Assembly (NCBI GenBank): GCA_013298895.1
Contig: JAAFJM010000002.1
Location: 194,427 to 258,426, forward strand
Source of the DNA: Bacteroidota bacterium
Lineage (GTDB): Bacteria > Bacteroidota > Bacteroidia > UKL13-3
Direction of reading: 5' to 3'
DNA: 64,000 bases
Under the pieces are notes generated by a model. That model did not search any database. It was not told the DNA's origin and worked only from the letters and a program-made list of their open reading frames with translations. The first letter of the stretch is position 1, and each line of letters begins with the position of its first letter. Positions 36,450 through 47,600 of the stretch are shown here, in pieces. The position numbers and the translations under genes were made by a program.

Positions 36450-37478
36450 TTATCTTACCAAAATCACGTTACCATCAACTGCTTTTTTTCTTCCGCTAGC
36501 AGTGGTAACTGTTATTTTATATGTGTAATTACCCAAAGCGCTTAATTGTCCATTATAGGTACCATCCCAGCCTTTATTTGTCCCCTCATAAATAAGTCCA
36601 CCAAAAGCATCAAAAATTTGCATAAAATAATCGGAATAATTAGAACCGATAGGCTCAAAAATATCGTTTAAATTATCATTGTTTGGTGAAAAAGCAGAAG
36701 GAATGTAGAGGTCAAGTTTATTCACCACATTATTGGTAATTGAAAACGTATCGCTACAATTAAAACTATTGTATGCCGTTAGTTTAATAGTGTTCAATCC
36801 TATTAAATTGAGAATAAAACTAATTGTTGGTTGATTTTGATTCATTGGCATATTATTGATATCCCAAACCCATTTATTTATAGTTAAATCGGTGGCAGTA
36901 AATTGAATTTCATCGCCAATTATCCAATCATTTATTTGGTTCGCTGTAAAAGCAGCATTTGGCTTACTAATAACAGTAACTGTTTTAAAAACAGTATCAC
37001 TTCTACAGCCATTATTTTCACCAATTACATAATAAGTTTTAGTGTTTTGTATTTTTTCAACAATGGCATTTCCTGTACTTCCATTGCTCCAAACATAATT
37101 AATACTTCCAGAAGCTTGGACTGCAATTAATGAGTCGGCACAAACTAAATCTGGACCAATAATAACAACTTGAGGTTTACTTTGAATTAGAATACTGTCT
37201 GTTACCATTTCACCTACACAACTTGCACCGTTTGTTTCAGTAACTGAAAGTGTAAAAACACCAGCTAAACTCCCCCAATTAACAAGGATATTACTTGTGC
37301 CCTGCCCTCCAATTATTGCACCTCCTGTAACTTGCCAGTTATATGAGGACCCCATGGTTTCATTTACCTTGTAACGAACATTATTTTCATTTACACAAAC
37401 TGTATCAAAATACTGCGCATAGCCTTTATAATTAAAGGCTAACACAAATAATAATGATATGTAAATGTACTTTTTCAA
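36450..37478 (-). CDS. secreted protein with type B (gliding motility-associated) C-terminal domain
   Basis: A 342-residue exported protein with a signal peptide (MKKYIYISLLFVLAFNYKGYAQ). Ig/PKD-like repeats include YKVNETMGSSYNWQVTGG, a region starting VVIIGPDLVCADS, and WVWDINNMPMNQNQPTISF. The C-terminal ~85 residues are a type B sorting domain: YIPSAFSPNNDNLNDIF, MQIFDAFGGLIYEG, GWDGTYNGQ and the closing VDGNVILVR. It should be exported by the T9SS. It starts 12 bases after the stop of another secreted protein, so they are co-transcribed. No catalytic domain is visible; adhesion or surface structure is a guess from the PKD-like make-up. Confidence 0.88.
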   Translation of the reverse strand: MKKYIYISLLFVLAFNYKGYAQYFDTVCVNENNVRYKVNETMGSSYNWQVTGGAIIGGQGTSNILVNWGSLAGVFTLSVTETNGASCVGEMVTDSILIQSKPQVVIIGPDLVCADSLIAVQASGSINYVWSNGSTGNAIVEKIQNTKTYYVIGENNGCRSDTVFKTVTVISKPNAAFTANQINDWIIGDEIQFTATDLTINKWVWDINNMPMNQNQPTISFILNLIGLNTIKLTAYNSFNCSDTFSITNNVVNKLDLYIPSAFSPNNDNLNDIFEPIGSNYSDYFMQIFDAFGGLIYEGTNKGWDGTYNGQLSALGNYTYKITVTTASGRKKAVDGNVILVR

Positions 37479-37490
37479 ATATATTTTTAA

Positions 37491-38639
37491 TTAATAAACT
37501 GATATAATTTGACTAGTAATGGGTGGTTGATTAATGGTAATTGTTTTATAAATAGTTTTGGTACAACCTAAATTACTTGTGGCTGTTAAGCTTACGGTAT
37601 AATTATTTGCACTACTATAAATTTTGGTAAATGAGGATGCTGAATTAGTGCTGGTGCTGCCGTCTCCAAATACCCAATTATAGTTTAATATACTGCCACT
37701 AGAAATGGTGGTGTTATTAGTAAATAAAGTAGAGCCACCTAAACAAAAATTGCTTGTAGAAAAATCAACATTTGGAATAGTACCACTGATTACGTTATAA
37801 CTATAATTATTATTAAAATTATTATTTATGTTTAATGAACTTAAATCGCAATAAGTTTGATTGACCACACCATTAGGGGCTAATTTATTGATATTATATT
37901 TTGAAGTAAATACGTAGAAATATACCGTACCTATAACAATAGGTGTTGGAATTTTAGCGTAGCCATTTAATCCCACAAACTGAGCCTGAACAAGACTAGA
38001 AGATGCAAAATTTGCATTTGATGAATAACGTAAATATACATTTTCAGTGCTATTTAAAAGCTGATTAGCCGTTAATAAAATACTAACGGAATCACCATTG
38101 GTACATACCGTATTTGGAGATTGAGAACTAACAGAAATGGCAGTTGGATTAAAATTAGTTTCCCAAACGGCCATGTAATTATTCCCAGTTGAGTCTCCAA
38201 TATTAAAAGTATAATACCTATTTGCTACAACAGCAGGTAGTTTACCTGAGTTTCCGTTACCAAAGCCTCCTGCTGTATTGTTATACATGGCTCCAACCGT
38301 TGGGGTTGAGTTTGGAGAAATAATAGAATCGAAGGAGAAGATAGTTTGATTGGCGGCATATGGCCGCCATACAATATTGTAGTTAGGAGAGATAGAATCC
38401 CCAGTTGGAAACTCCCAAATTGCACTTCCACTATTTGCATTGTTATCGGCTTGAAATCTATATTGTCTTAATTTACCAAAATTATTTAAGTTAAATCTAT
38501 CGTAAAAATTATACCTTTTTGCATTGGTGCCAAGCACAGTAGGTTGTGCCTTAATTTTATTAATAAAGCAAATACCAAAAACGATAAAAATTACACACAG
38601 TAATTGTTTCACCAAGAGTTTAAAATTTGGTGCTAACAT
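37491..38639 (-). CDS. secreted PKD-domain protein without a sorting domain
   Basis: A 382-residue exported protein with a hydrophobic N-terminal signal (LLCVIFIVFGICFINKIKAQ). A beta-rich Asn/Ser-heavy body follows, and a PKD domain at about 290-375 (VDFSTSNFCLGGSTLFTN, NYNWVFGDGSTSTN, YTVSLTATSNLGCTKTIYKT). The protein ends 10 residues after the PKD domain with no type A or B sorting domain. It may be retained in the periplasm, be anchored through its partner, or be the N-terminal half of a once longer cargo. It precedes the type B cargo gene by 12 bases. Confidence 0.8.
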   Translation of the reverse strand: MLAPNFKLLVKQLLCVIFIVFGICFINKIKAQPTVLGTNAKRYNFYDRFNLNNFGKLRQYRFQADNNANSGSAIWEFPTGDSISPNYNIVWRPYAANQTIFSFDSIISPNSTPTVGAMYNNTAGGFGNGNSGKLPAVVANRYYTFNIGDSTGNNYMAVWETNFNPTAISVSSQSPNTVCTNGDSVSILLTANQLLNSTENVYLRYSSNANFASSSLVQAQFVGLNGYAKIPTPIVIGTVYFYVFTSKYNINKLAPNGVVNQTYCDLSSLNINNNFNNNYSYNVISGTIPNVDFSTSNFCLGGSTLFTNNTTISSGSILNYNWVFGDGSTSTNSASSFTKIYSSANNYTVSLTATSNLGCTKTIYKTITINQPPITSQIISVY

Positions 38640-38675
38640 AATTATAATTTTTCACAATTACGATAATAAACCTAA

Positions 38676-39035
38676 CTATTTACCCTCTGTTTGTTCTAGT
38701 TTCCAGCTAAATAACATAGAGAGTTCTTTAGCTTTATCAATAGCTTTTGTTGAAACAACACCCTCAAAATTTTGGTTTACAGTTTCACAAAAAAGGGTAA
38801 GCCATATATCGAAATGAGGTGATTTTATGTTTCTATTACTATGCGAATCATATATATTACCTTTAAAACCTGGTTTATCCAATAATATAAAGTACCAAAA
38901 TTCTTTCATTCTTGGTAAGTGATGTTCCCAATTAGTATTCTTAAAAAAAGGACCTATGGTAGTATCCTTTTTTACTTTTGTATAAAAACTGTCAACTAAT
39001 AAATCAATGTCTTGTATATTTGTAATATCTTTCAT
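38676..39035 (-). CDS. group III truncated hemoglobin
   Basis: A 119-residue 2-on-2 globin. The group III pattern is visible: DIDLLVDSFYTKVKKDTTIGPFF at the N-terminus, LPRMKEFWYFILL around the E helix, and the proximal His74 in SPHFDIWLTLF. Group III globins bind O2 or NO and have been proposed to act in microaerobic metabolism or NO defence. It stands alone, with a long hairpin starting 4 bases before its ATG. The downstream secreted-protein genes begin 36 bases after its stop, so read-through is possible. Confidence 0.9.
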   Translation of the reverse strand: MKDITNIQDIDLLVDSFYTKVKKDTTIGPFFKNTNWEHHLPRMKEFWYFILLDKPGFKGNIYDSHSNRNIKSPHFDIWLTLFCETVNQNFEGVVSTKAIDKAKELSMLFSWKLEQTEGK

Positions 39036-39038
39036 AAC

Positions 39039-39072
39039 AATAAAGGCTACTTAATTTTAAGCAGTCTTTATT
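39039..39072 (-). terminator. hairpin between the DUF6588 gene and the truncated hemoglobin gene
   Basis: AATAAAGGCTACTTAA (39039-39054) pairs with TTAAGCAGTCTTTATT (39057-39072), with 14 of 16 positions matching. It lies 22 bases after the DUF6588 stop (39094) and ends 4 bases before the hemoglobin ATG. A clean T-run is missing, so it is either a weak terminator or a leader hairpin of the hemoglobin mRNA. Confidence 0.45.
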
Positions 39073-39093
39073 AAAAATTATAGTAATTAATTA

Positions 39094-40242
39094 TTATAAT
39101 TTAGGAATAGGTGCAAGCTGCTGAATATTGATTGCAAAAGTAGCATTGAAGGTACTAAATTGCTCATTGGCAAATGAATGATTATACTCAGCACCAAAAG
39201 CTGCCGGACCTAACTTAAATCTAAAACCCAAAGTACCTTTATAGGCTTGCGCTGCTTTGCTTGAAAATGAAATGGGGTCAGTTATATTTTCGGTATATTC
39301 CTCTATATTCCCATTATTATTTCGCAATGATTTTATTGGAAAAATACCTTTCATAGCAACATCTGATGTGGCACTATGATAGGTTACTCCAAGATAAGGA
39401 GTAAAAAAAAGTAGTTTTTTAGATACAATTACACCAGCTTGGTAACCTGATGTTTTTATAGTCAATTTTTGAGAATTTTTGTAATCGGAACTAGGCAGCG
39501 AACCTGGTAATGAGGAATTGGCGTTTAAAAAATTTTCTCCAAAAGTAAGTTCCAAATTATTTGTATTGTATGTAGCAATTGCAGCAATATCTATTGGCAA
39601 TTTTTCAACTCCCCAAATCCATTGAGATAAAGAGTGTTTTACCCCAAATCCAAATCCATTAGAAGTAAAATCGCCTGTTTGAATAGGCATAAGTCTTACC
39701 ATAATTTCTGTTGATTTGATAATACCTAAACTAACCTGAATAAAAGGAGTTGTGCCAACTGATGCAAAACTTCCAGTACCTGAAAATGAATTAATAGTAT
39801 CAATATATAAACGTTGTGTGTTATCTAAAGGATTTAAAGTAGAAATAGCAAACCTAGAGCTATTGCCATCACCCATTATTGTAGGCTGTTTAGTATTAAC
39901 ATCACCACTTATGGGAGTAAGCAAAAAATTACTTTTTGAATCAGTATTTGCACCTATACTATTTAGAGTAAAAGTTTTCGAATCGTTATTTACTAACGAC
40001 CCACCAAAACCCACTTTAATATCGAAGCCAAGTAACCCTAATGGTTTCGCAGTGCTATACCAAGCGTCATTTATACCACTTGAAAGACCTCTGCTAATGG
40101 GCTGTAAATAGCCGTTTACTAATTTATTGGCTTCCTCTTTTCCTGCTTTTAAAAATGAAGCGGCATCATTTTGTGCAAATAGTACTTTTGTAATAAATAA
40201 AATACTTGATGTAAATATTGTCTTGGTAAATAAGTGTTTCAT
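39094..40242 (-). CDS. DUF6588 family outer-membrane protein
   Basis: A 382-residue exported protein with a signal peptide (SSILFITKVLFAQ). The family start follows: ANKLVNGYLQPISRGLSSG and INDAWYSTAKPLGLLGFDIK. The rest is rich in alternating aromatic/polar strands (LLFFTPYLGVTYHSATSDV, GTLFRFKLGPAAFGAEYNHS-like), and the C-terminus is a strand region ending AINIQQLAPIPKL. An outer-membrane beta-barrel is inferred. It is not PorP/SprF, the family usually coupled to type B cargo. No function is known for DUF6588. Confidence 0.75.
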   Translation of the reverse strand: MKHLFTKTIFTSSILFITKVLFAQNDAASFLKAGKEEANKLVNGYLQPISRGLSSGINDAWYSTAKPLGLLGFDIKVGFGGSLVNNDSKTFTLNSIGANTDSKSNFLLTPISGDVNTKQPTIMGDGNSSRFAISTLNPLDNTQRLYIDTINSFSGTGSFASVGTTPFIQVSLGIIKSTEIMVRLMPIQTGDFTSNGFGFGVKHSLSQWIWGVEKLPIDIAAIATYNTNNLELTFGENFLNANSSLPGSLPSSDYKNSQKLTIKTSGYQAGVIVSKKLLFFTPYLGVTYHSATSDVAMKGIFPIKSLRNNNGNIEEYTENITDPISFSSKAAQAYKGTLGFRFKLGPAAFGAEYNHSFANEQFSTFNATFAINIQQLAPIPKL

Positions 40243-40433
40243 ACTTGTTATTTTTTATAACAAACATATATTTTTTTTACTATTTAGTGCAATATGGAAT
40301 TTATTATTTATTCATAGAAGTTATTTAATAACCTTTTAAAATTTGTTGATTCGAATTTATATTATATTACTTAATGCTTTTCAAAATGATAGCAGTATTA
40401 CTATATTAATTTTCTAAAAAAACATTTGCAATA

Positions 40434-40470
40434 AAAAAGCCCGAATCTATATGGAATCGGGCTATTTTTT
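40434..40470 (-). terminator. intrinsic terminator of the MarR-YceI operon
   Basis: Stem AGCCCGAATC (40438-40447) with GAATCGGGCT (40454-40463), 9 of 10 pairing, flanked by A-run and T-run on both sides. It follows the YceI stop (40488) on the minus strand. Confidence 0.88.
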
Positions 40471-40487
40471 ACAAAATTGACAACTAA

Positions 40488-41099
40488 TTATTTAGTAGCT
40501 ACAACTCTAATTTTTACATTGAATTTATCATCGATCGCTTTATCGCCAATTCCTTCGAAGAAGTTTTTAGAGCCATATTTAATGTCGTAAGCAGTTCTAT
40601 CAATATCGAAGTTAGCATTAGCTACTACTTCACCAGTTTTTTTAACTACTACAAAAGCAGGGAATTTTACTTCTTTAGTAATACCTTTAATAGTTAAATC
40701 AGCTACTACATTGTAGTTATCAGCACCAGCTTTAGCACCATTAATTGCTGAAGCAGATTTGATTTTTAAATTAGCTGTTTTAAAGTTATCAACTGCAAAG
40801 AAATCAGCTGACTTTAAGTGACCCATTAATTTGTCGTTCCATTCGCCTGCAGGAAGGTCTGTACAAGCCATAGATGTCATGTCTACATCAAAGCTACCAC
40901 CAACTAATTTAGCGCCATTCAATTCAACTGTACCAGTTGCAAATTTTACTGTACCCATGTGCTCGCCAGTTACTTTTTTAGCGTGCCAGTTAAAAGTAGA
41001 TTGTTCTGCACTTACTTTGTAAGATGTGTTTGCTGCTGGTTTGAATGCAACCGCTGCTAATGATAATGCTGCTACTGCAGCGATAATTAACTTTTTCAT
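40488..41099 (-). CDS. YceI-family periplasmic protein
   Basis: A 203-residue exported lipocalin-like protein. The signal peptide is MKKLIIAAVAALSLAAVAFKPA. The YceI barrel starts YKVSAEQSTFNWHAKKVTGEHMGTVKF and runs through GGSFDVDMTSMACTDL, LMGHLKSADFF, VVADLTIKGITKEVKF and NANFDIDRTAYDIKYGS. The family binds long isoprenoid or fatty amide lipids in its barrel. It is the second gene after a MarR regulator, 21 bases apart, an arrangement widespread in Bacteroidota, so it is probably controlled by the palindrome at 41596-41625. Ligand unknown. Confidence 0.93.
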   Translation of the reverse strand: MKKLIIAAVAALSLAAVAFKPAANTSYKVSAEQSTFNWHAKKVTGEHMGTVKFATGTVELNGAKLVGGSFDVDMTSMACTDLPAGEWNDKLMGHLKSADFFAVDNFKTANLKIKSASAINGAKAGADNYNVVADLTIKGITKEVKFPAFVVVKKTGEVVANANFDIDRTAYDIKYGSKNFFEGIGDKAIDDKFNVKIRVVATK

Positions 41100-41120
41100 T
41101 TTTATTTTTTGTTTAGGTTT

Positions 41121-41582
41121 TTATTTATTTTTTTGGTTTGTTCTTAATTTGTTTAACAAATCATTTAGCATGTCGGCTTCACCATCTGTTAATTGAATAT
41201 TCGACTCGTTTAAAACAATTACTTCATCAAGTTCTAATAATACTTTTAGACCTTCCTGGGTAATGGTTATTTCCATTTGTCGTTTATCGTTAGGACAAAC
41301 TTTACGAATTGCTAACTTTTTATCTTCCAACTTATCAATTAAACGCGATGCATTTGATTGAATATCGAGCATTCTTTCTTGAATTAATCCTATTGAAACA
41401 GGTGTACCATTTTGTCCTCTTAAAATACGCAATACATTGTATTGCTGTAAACTAAGCCCAAATGGTTTGAATAAACGTGTTTGCTCCAAGTTTAAAACAC
41501 TAGCAGTATAAACAACATTTAAATAAGCACGTTGGCGCTTTGTTTTAAATTCTTTTTGTTTTAACTGTTCTTCGAGTGTCAT
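41121..41582 (-). CDS. MarR-family transcriptional regulator
   Basis: A 153-residue winged-helix dimer protein. The DNA-binding core runs from ARLFKPFGLSLQQYNVLRIL-like sequence through GTPVSIGLIQERMLDIQSNASRLIDKLEDK (recognition helix) to the wing AIRKVCPNDKRQMEITITQEGLKVL; the wing carries the DKR motif typical of MarR. It lies 21 bases before the YceI gene. A 30-base palindrome sits 14 bases upstream of its start, so autorepression is likely. The ligand or signal is unknown. Confidence 0.93.
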   Translation of the reverse strand: MTLEEQLKQKEFKTKRQRAYLNVVYTASVLNLEQTRLFKPFGLSLQQYNVLRILRGQNGTPVSIGLIQERMLDIQSNASRLIDKLEDKKLAIRKVCPNDKRQMEITITQEGLKVLLELDEVIVLNESNIQLTDGEADMLNDLLNKLRTNQKNK

Positions 41583-41595
41583 TATTAATTCGAGT

Positions 41596-41625
41596 GCAAA
41601 TTATATGTATATACATACAATTTGC
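41596..41625. promoter_or_regulatory. 30-base palindromic operator upstream of the MarR gene
   Basis: GCAAATTATATGTATATACATACAATTTGC, seen as arms GCAAATT (41596-41602) and AATTTGC (41619-41625) around a perfect 14-base core TATGTATATACATA (41604-41617). Only one symmetric pair mismatches. It is 14 bases before the MarR start codon (41582), the classic place for an autoregulatory site. Binding by this MarR protein is inferred. Confidence 0.7.
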
Positions 41626-41674
41626 AACTTAATTATTTCTAAATATTTTAAACAGCTATAAATCAACAAAATAA

Positions 41675-44600
41675 TTATTGAATAGTGTACCTTAAACTAA
41701 AGCCTCCACTTGAAATTACGGTAGGATATTGATTAGAAGTAAGTGGATTGGTTTGTCGTCTATCGTAGAAAATTCTTAATTGAAGTTTTTCATTAATTTG
41801 GTATTCAATAGTAGGTCGTAAACTATAAATTGTTTGACCAGAAACAGGCTCATTCGACTCTCTATCCAAATTACGAATTTTAGTTACATTCTCCCTCATT
41901 GAAAAATCTAACCTAAAGTTTAAATCATTTTCCAAAACTAATTGACGACTTCGTCCAAAAGGAATTTTTAGTTTTTTAGCTCTGTAACCAACACCAAACG
42001 AAAGCTCTTCACCTAGTTGTTCATTTAGTTGTCGTGAACCAAGTGCCAAGTTTAAAGTTCTATCTTTAATATACCTGAAAGATGTGGTTAAATTATTTGT
42101 TAAAGTAACCTCTATTCCTATTAATGGTGCAAAACGTTCAGCAATTGAAACATTTTTTATCACATATTGCGATTGAATATCAGTTTGACCTGCAGCTGTA
42201 TCGAGTGGTATAGTAGACGGACTTAAAAAATTATTTACTGTGTAAGTAGATGAATAACGATGACTTAATGCAATATTAGATGCCCAATTTTTAACAAAAC
42301 TTAATTTAGTTAATCCATTATAATTTACAGACCAATTAGGAATAGGAATTTTTGGAAATGCTGAAAGTTCAGCATTAGAAGCACTAGAACCACTGTAGGC
42401 AGATAAAAATGCAGGTATCAACACATCTTGACTATACCTACTGTATCCTACAATATAATCAAAACTGTCGCGTAATAAACCTTGTGTGCTTCCAAATTTT
42501 TCAATGGCTAATCGTTCGGATATTTCCTTCCTATTGTTTTCAAATTGTTTGAAAACTTGCGAAATGCCTTGAGCATTATCAACGCTAAAAGCAGTATTTA
42601 TTGTACTAAATGTAGTACTAAACGAACCTGATTCTTGAAAACCAAAATCTTTAAAGCTGTTATCGGCATCATTGAATCTAAATATGGAAGTTGTATTCTT
42701 TTGAGTTGACCTATCAACGTTTAAAACAATTCTTAAATCTTCAATTGGATCAAGCGTTAAAGTACCTGAAATTTTTTCCTGTAAATTTTGAGCAAACTGA
42801 TTGTTCATTCTTGAATCGTTAGCTAACCAACCATTTTTAGCTGCATCAAATCTATAATTAGGATCTTGATCACCTAAAATAAAGCCATAACCTGGTGCTG
42901 ATAAATCACTATTTTGACCGAAAAAGTCAGGGCGTGGCCTAAAACCCGGAAGCATAGTACCATCAGAAATAGTGTATGAACCATTCAAATTCTTCACACC
43001 CATTAATAATTTAAAGAATGTTTTTACAACAGGATTTAATTCTTTAGCTGGTTTTTCCTCTTTATCTACCTCCTCTTTGTCACCCTTTTTATTTTTATCA
43101 TTACTATTTGCTGTAGCTTTGGGTTTAGGCTTACTAATAGGAGGAGGTGTATTAATATCACGTAAAAACTTAAGTTTATTGTACAATACAGTAAAATTAG
43201 CCCCAACATTAACTTGCTGTTGACGAGAATTTTGAATTGTATTACCTAAACTATCAGCTGCTGGCGGTGCTTGTCGCCATTGGTAATTAACTGAATAACT
43301 ATAATTTGATTGACTGATAAAGTCTAATAAAGGTAATTTGTTTATTGGCACATTATAACTAGCTCTCACATTTTGATCAAATTGAGTTAGGCGGCCACCT
43401 TTCCATAAATTATTAAAAATAGAATCTCGCTTAGCTTGTTGTGTTTCATCTATTCTTCCATTAGGTTCGTCAATACGAGCATCAGCAATGGCATTATAAT
43501 CAAATCTTATACTTTTTGTAAACTGCCAACCTAAATCGTAAGTTCTACGCATGGTGAACAGTTTATCGTAAAAGGCAGGTATAAAAACACTTCCTCCTGT
43601 ATTATCATTGGTTCTATTAATAGTTTCACCATAACGTCTATCAACTTGAATGCGGGCACCCCAATTAGATGGTAAAAAATTAAAATTAATGTCCTTTATT
43701 AATGCTAAATTTTTTGATTTTATCAACTTGCTGAAAGGTTCAAAAGGTTTATTGGTAAAAGTATAATTATAACCTACTATAGTTTGATAGGTTTGTAATA
43801 AATAACTTTCATATTGCTGATTGCGTCTAAAGTTTTCACTAAATGAAAAGGTAGCAGTTAAATTTTCTAAATCCCAAGGATAGGCCTTTTTGCTTCCAAT
43901 TCTATTTTTTCTAACATTGGTAAAATTAAATGCACGCTGTGAAGAATAATCATCCGTAGCTCGGGAAATATATGTTTTTCTATCCTCATTGGTGGTTTGA
44001 TCCAATTCTTTTTGGAGCTTGGTATCCATGTTTAAAGGATTGTACAATGGGCGAATGATGGTATTACCATAAGAAAAGAAAAACGGAATAGATAAACCCG
44101 ATTTGGCAGGAAAGAATTTTCCTAATTCAAAATTTGATGAAATATCATATTTGTAAGTATCATCCATCGCACGTTGTTGCAATTTCTTATCAACTCCACC
44201 CCATCCATTGGTAATGATGCTTCCTGTAAGTTGCACATTACCAAAGTCGGCTAATTTAGCTTGTAATCTTCCATTAGCAGCCCAACCTCCTCTAACATTA
44301 AATTCAGTCATGCGCAATTCATTAAACCACACTTCGCCACATACGGGTAATCCATTATCCGTTATACTTCCATTTTCTTTTTTAGGATTACGAATACCTA
44401 GCATAAAAACACGAGCCTGACTAAAATCAGGCATACCCACTACAGTAATTTTTGCATTTCCTTTTTGAACAGAATAAGGTAAAGTGAATGCCCAACTTGC
44501 ATTATTTCTGGCAATTTTTGCATCTACCAAATCTTCCAAGGTAATCACCATTTCGTTACCCCAAACATTTGCTTTATCAGCAGTTCCCGGTGTAGATAAA

Positions 44601-47600
44601 TTTAAAGGAATTTCATATTCGTAATAATTGTTTACCATATCGGTACCAAAACGAATAAAGGCACGTAAATCACCATTTTTTGACTGTGCACTTTCGGCAT
44701 GCACAAACATGCGTAACTTAGCATATTGACGCATATCAACAGTTGCATTTTTAAAGGCAGCTCTGGCATCTCCATCTTTTAAATTACATACTAACAATGA
44801 AAGCGATTGTTCATTTAAAGGAACAGATTGAGGAGAACTAAAATCAACTTGCCTATCAATTCCTGGAGGTGTGGTATAAGCAATAGGACTTCTATTCTGA
44901 TTTTTTTCTACGTTAACAGTAGATACCACAAATTGGGTATTATCAGTTGGATCAACAGGTTTATGTTCGCCCCCTGTTTCCAAATTACCCGCGTATTTTC
45001 TCCAATCAGCTCTAACTAATTGCAAGTATGCAAAACGCAATACTGTACTATCTTGAAAGCCACGCATAAACATTCGCATAAACCTTACAGATTTAAAATC
45101 TGTAATATCACCTACTTGTTTTTGAAATTCACGAACTGGTATTTTTAATTGATACCAAGTTTCTTCTCTTTCATCAAGATTAGCAAATTTAACTACGCTT
45201 CTTACACTATCGGTTACATAATTTTTTCCTATAACAAATTTATCTTTAGCTATATCAATTTTATATTGGAAATAAGCTTCTATGTCGTTTGTGGTAAAGT
45301 CCTTGTTTATATCTTCTACATCTGGTTGATTAGTGGCAGCAGTGGGATATGCGGTTTCTCTTCCTTGTCCAATTACTGGTGAGTTACCTTGAGTTTGATT
45401 AAATTCTTTATACCTAGCCAATATACCCAATTGAGCACCATCGTAATCTCCACCTAAATAATAATGATAGTTATCGGCCGAGGGATCTTCAACAGCTTTA
45501 TTGTAAGCAGTAGTGGTAGGACCAAATTTTTTGGCAACTTCTTTTATATAAACTGAATCAAAAAAAGTTCTTTCTGTTTCATCATCCAATCCATCTAATC
45601 CCACATCTTGCCTTAACCTTCTATTTGCATCAGCATCAAAAGCGTAATTAATTACAGGGTTTTTAGGAACTCTACCCCAAACAGTATTATCGGTAGCGGC
45701 AGCAATAGCTTCTGCTCCAGCCTCTTTAGCTAGGCCGTTTTCAGCCGCTCTTCTATTATCTCTTAAAATATCTTCACTTACATTTCCTAGGTTAATATAT
45801 AATTCCCCTTTATTGTTACTTAAAGGATTGTCTTCGTAAGGATTTTGCATCCAAATTTCTATGTAATCAATATTTGATTGCTCAAAATCATTTTGATCAA
45901 TTTTGCGCATGATACCTCCCCAATTACTTTGAGGATTATCAATTTGTCCGTTCGATAATAAATCTTTTACATTGTAATTGTAAGGCCCTCTTTCACTAGG
46001 ATAAAATGACAAATCGAAGGTGGGTAAAGTATTAGGTAAACCTGCTTGAATCATTTTTCCTTTAAAAATATCAGTAACCAAAACCTGCCTAACATTATGA
46101 TTAGAAATCGTAGCAGGATTATCCTTTATGTGTGTTGGCATAAATGGATCATTGGAATTATGAAAACTTGTAGCAATCATATACCATGCTAACTTGGCTC
46201 TTTTACTTCCATTTTGTAAGGTGTTAAACAAATTTCCTTCGGGAAACATATCCGGTTGTCCTTGAGGAGTACTTGCTAAAAACCAATTATTTTGAGTCTT
46301 TAAATCAAAAGGAATTTCTGCATTTTCAAAGTTATCAATGTAGCCAGTACCGCCATCACTTAAGGCACTATTGATACCCGGAATTAATTGTGCATACTCT
46401 CCATTAAAAGCAATTGAAGAAGGTGCTTTAGTAGTAATAAAAGGAAGCCTATCAACCATCTTGGTTAAAAATCTTGAATCTCTTTTATATGAACCATCTA
46501 TTCCTATTACCATATTAGAAATAGGCTCCTCGCCTGCATTAACAATTCTTGTCAATGGCTTTTCATTCATATAAATAAAGGTTGAGCCCAATAAAAAGTC
46601 TTTATGAACTTTATAATCTAACCTTGTACCAACCAATGTACGTTGTTGAACATTAAACAAGCTATTTCCTTCACTAGATACTTTAATAGCAGCTCCAGAA
46701 TTAAGCAATGCAGTATTTACAATTTTTACTCTACCTAAACTATAATCTACCGTGTAATCTACATTTTCTGTTAATGGAGCACCATTTGCAGTAACCTTAA
46801 CAGAACCAGGCTGTAGGTTAGTTGAACCTACCGAAATTTCATTATTTGATTGACCTTGGTAGGAGCCTCGTAAAAAGAATTTATCGAACTGAGGCAATTG
46901 AATGGCAGCAAATTTAGTACTATCATACAAAGCAGAGAAACAGTAGTAATCGGCAAGTGCAGGATTGTTAACAAATTTATTTCTCAAAAACTTACCAAAA
47001 GGCTCCACGGAAGGTAAGATAATTCGGCCTGATTGAGAAAGAACAGTTACCCCTTCAACATAATCAAAAACTCCATCCTGAACGCGCTCTTGTTGCAAGT
47101 TCATTTTATCTAAATTAAATACATTTAGTAATGCCTGATCATTGATTAATGGTTCATTTTTAACTGGTAAATAATTCAAGTCGGCTCCAGAAGGATCATC
47201 AGCATAAACAATATTTAGCCTGAAATTAGTCGGTTGAATTCCAAAAGAACCTAATGAATAAATATTTTTCATCATTAACTTCCACAATGGTAAATCTGGT
47301 CGTTGAGATGGACCTTTAATCATTTTCAAAAACAACACATTTGGAGTAACTGGATTAGGCGCTTTGTCAGAACTAAACTCCCCCACTTGAAACTCAACAC
47401 CACCAATATTTCCAGAAAAGGCAACCATCAATACATCATCATTATTCAGAGCTTGATTTAACGATATAAATCCTAATCTTGAATTGAAAGTATATTCGTT
47501 TTGATTTAATAAACGCGCTTGACCAACCAACATGTATTGGCTTAGTGGCTTAAGTCCATTAACGGCTTCATCGGCATATATTTGGTTCAATACATTCTTT

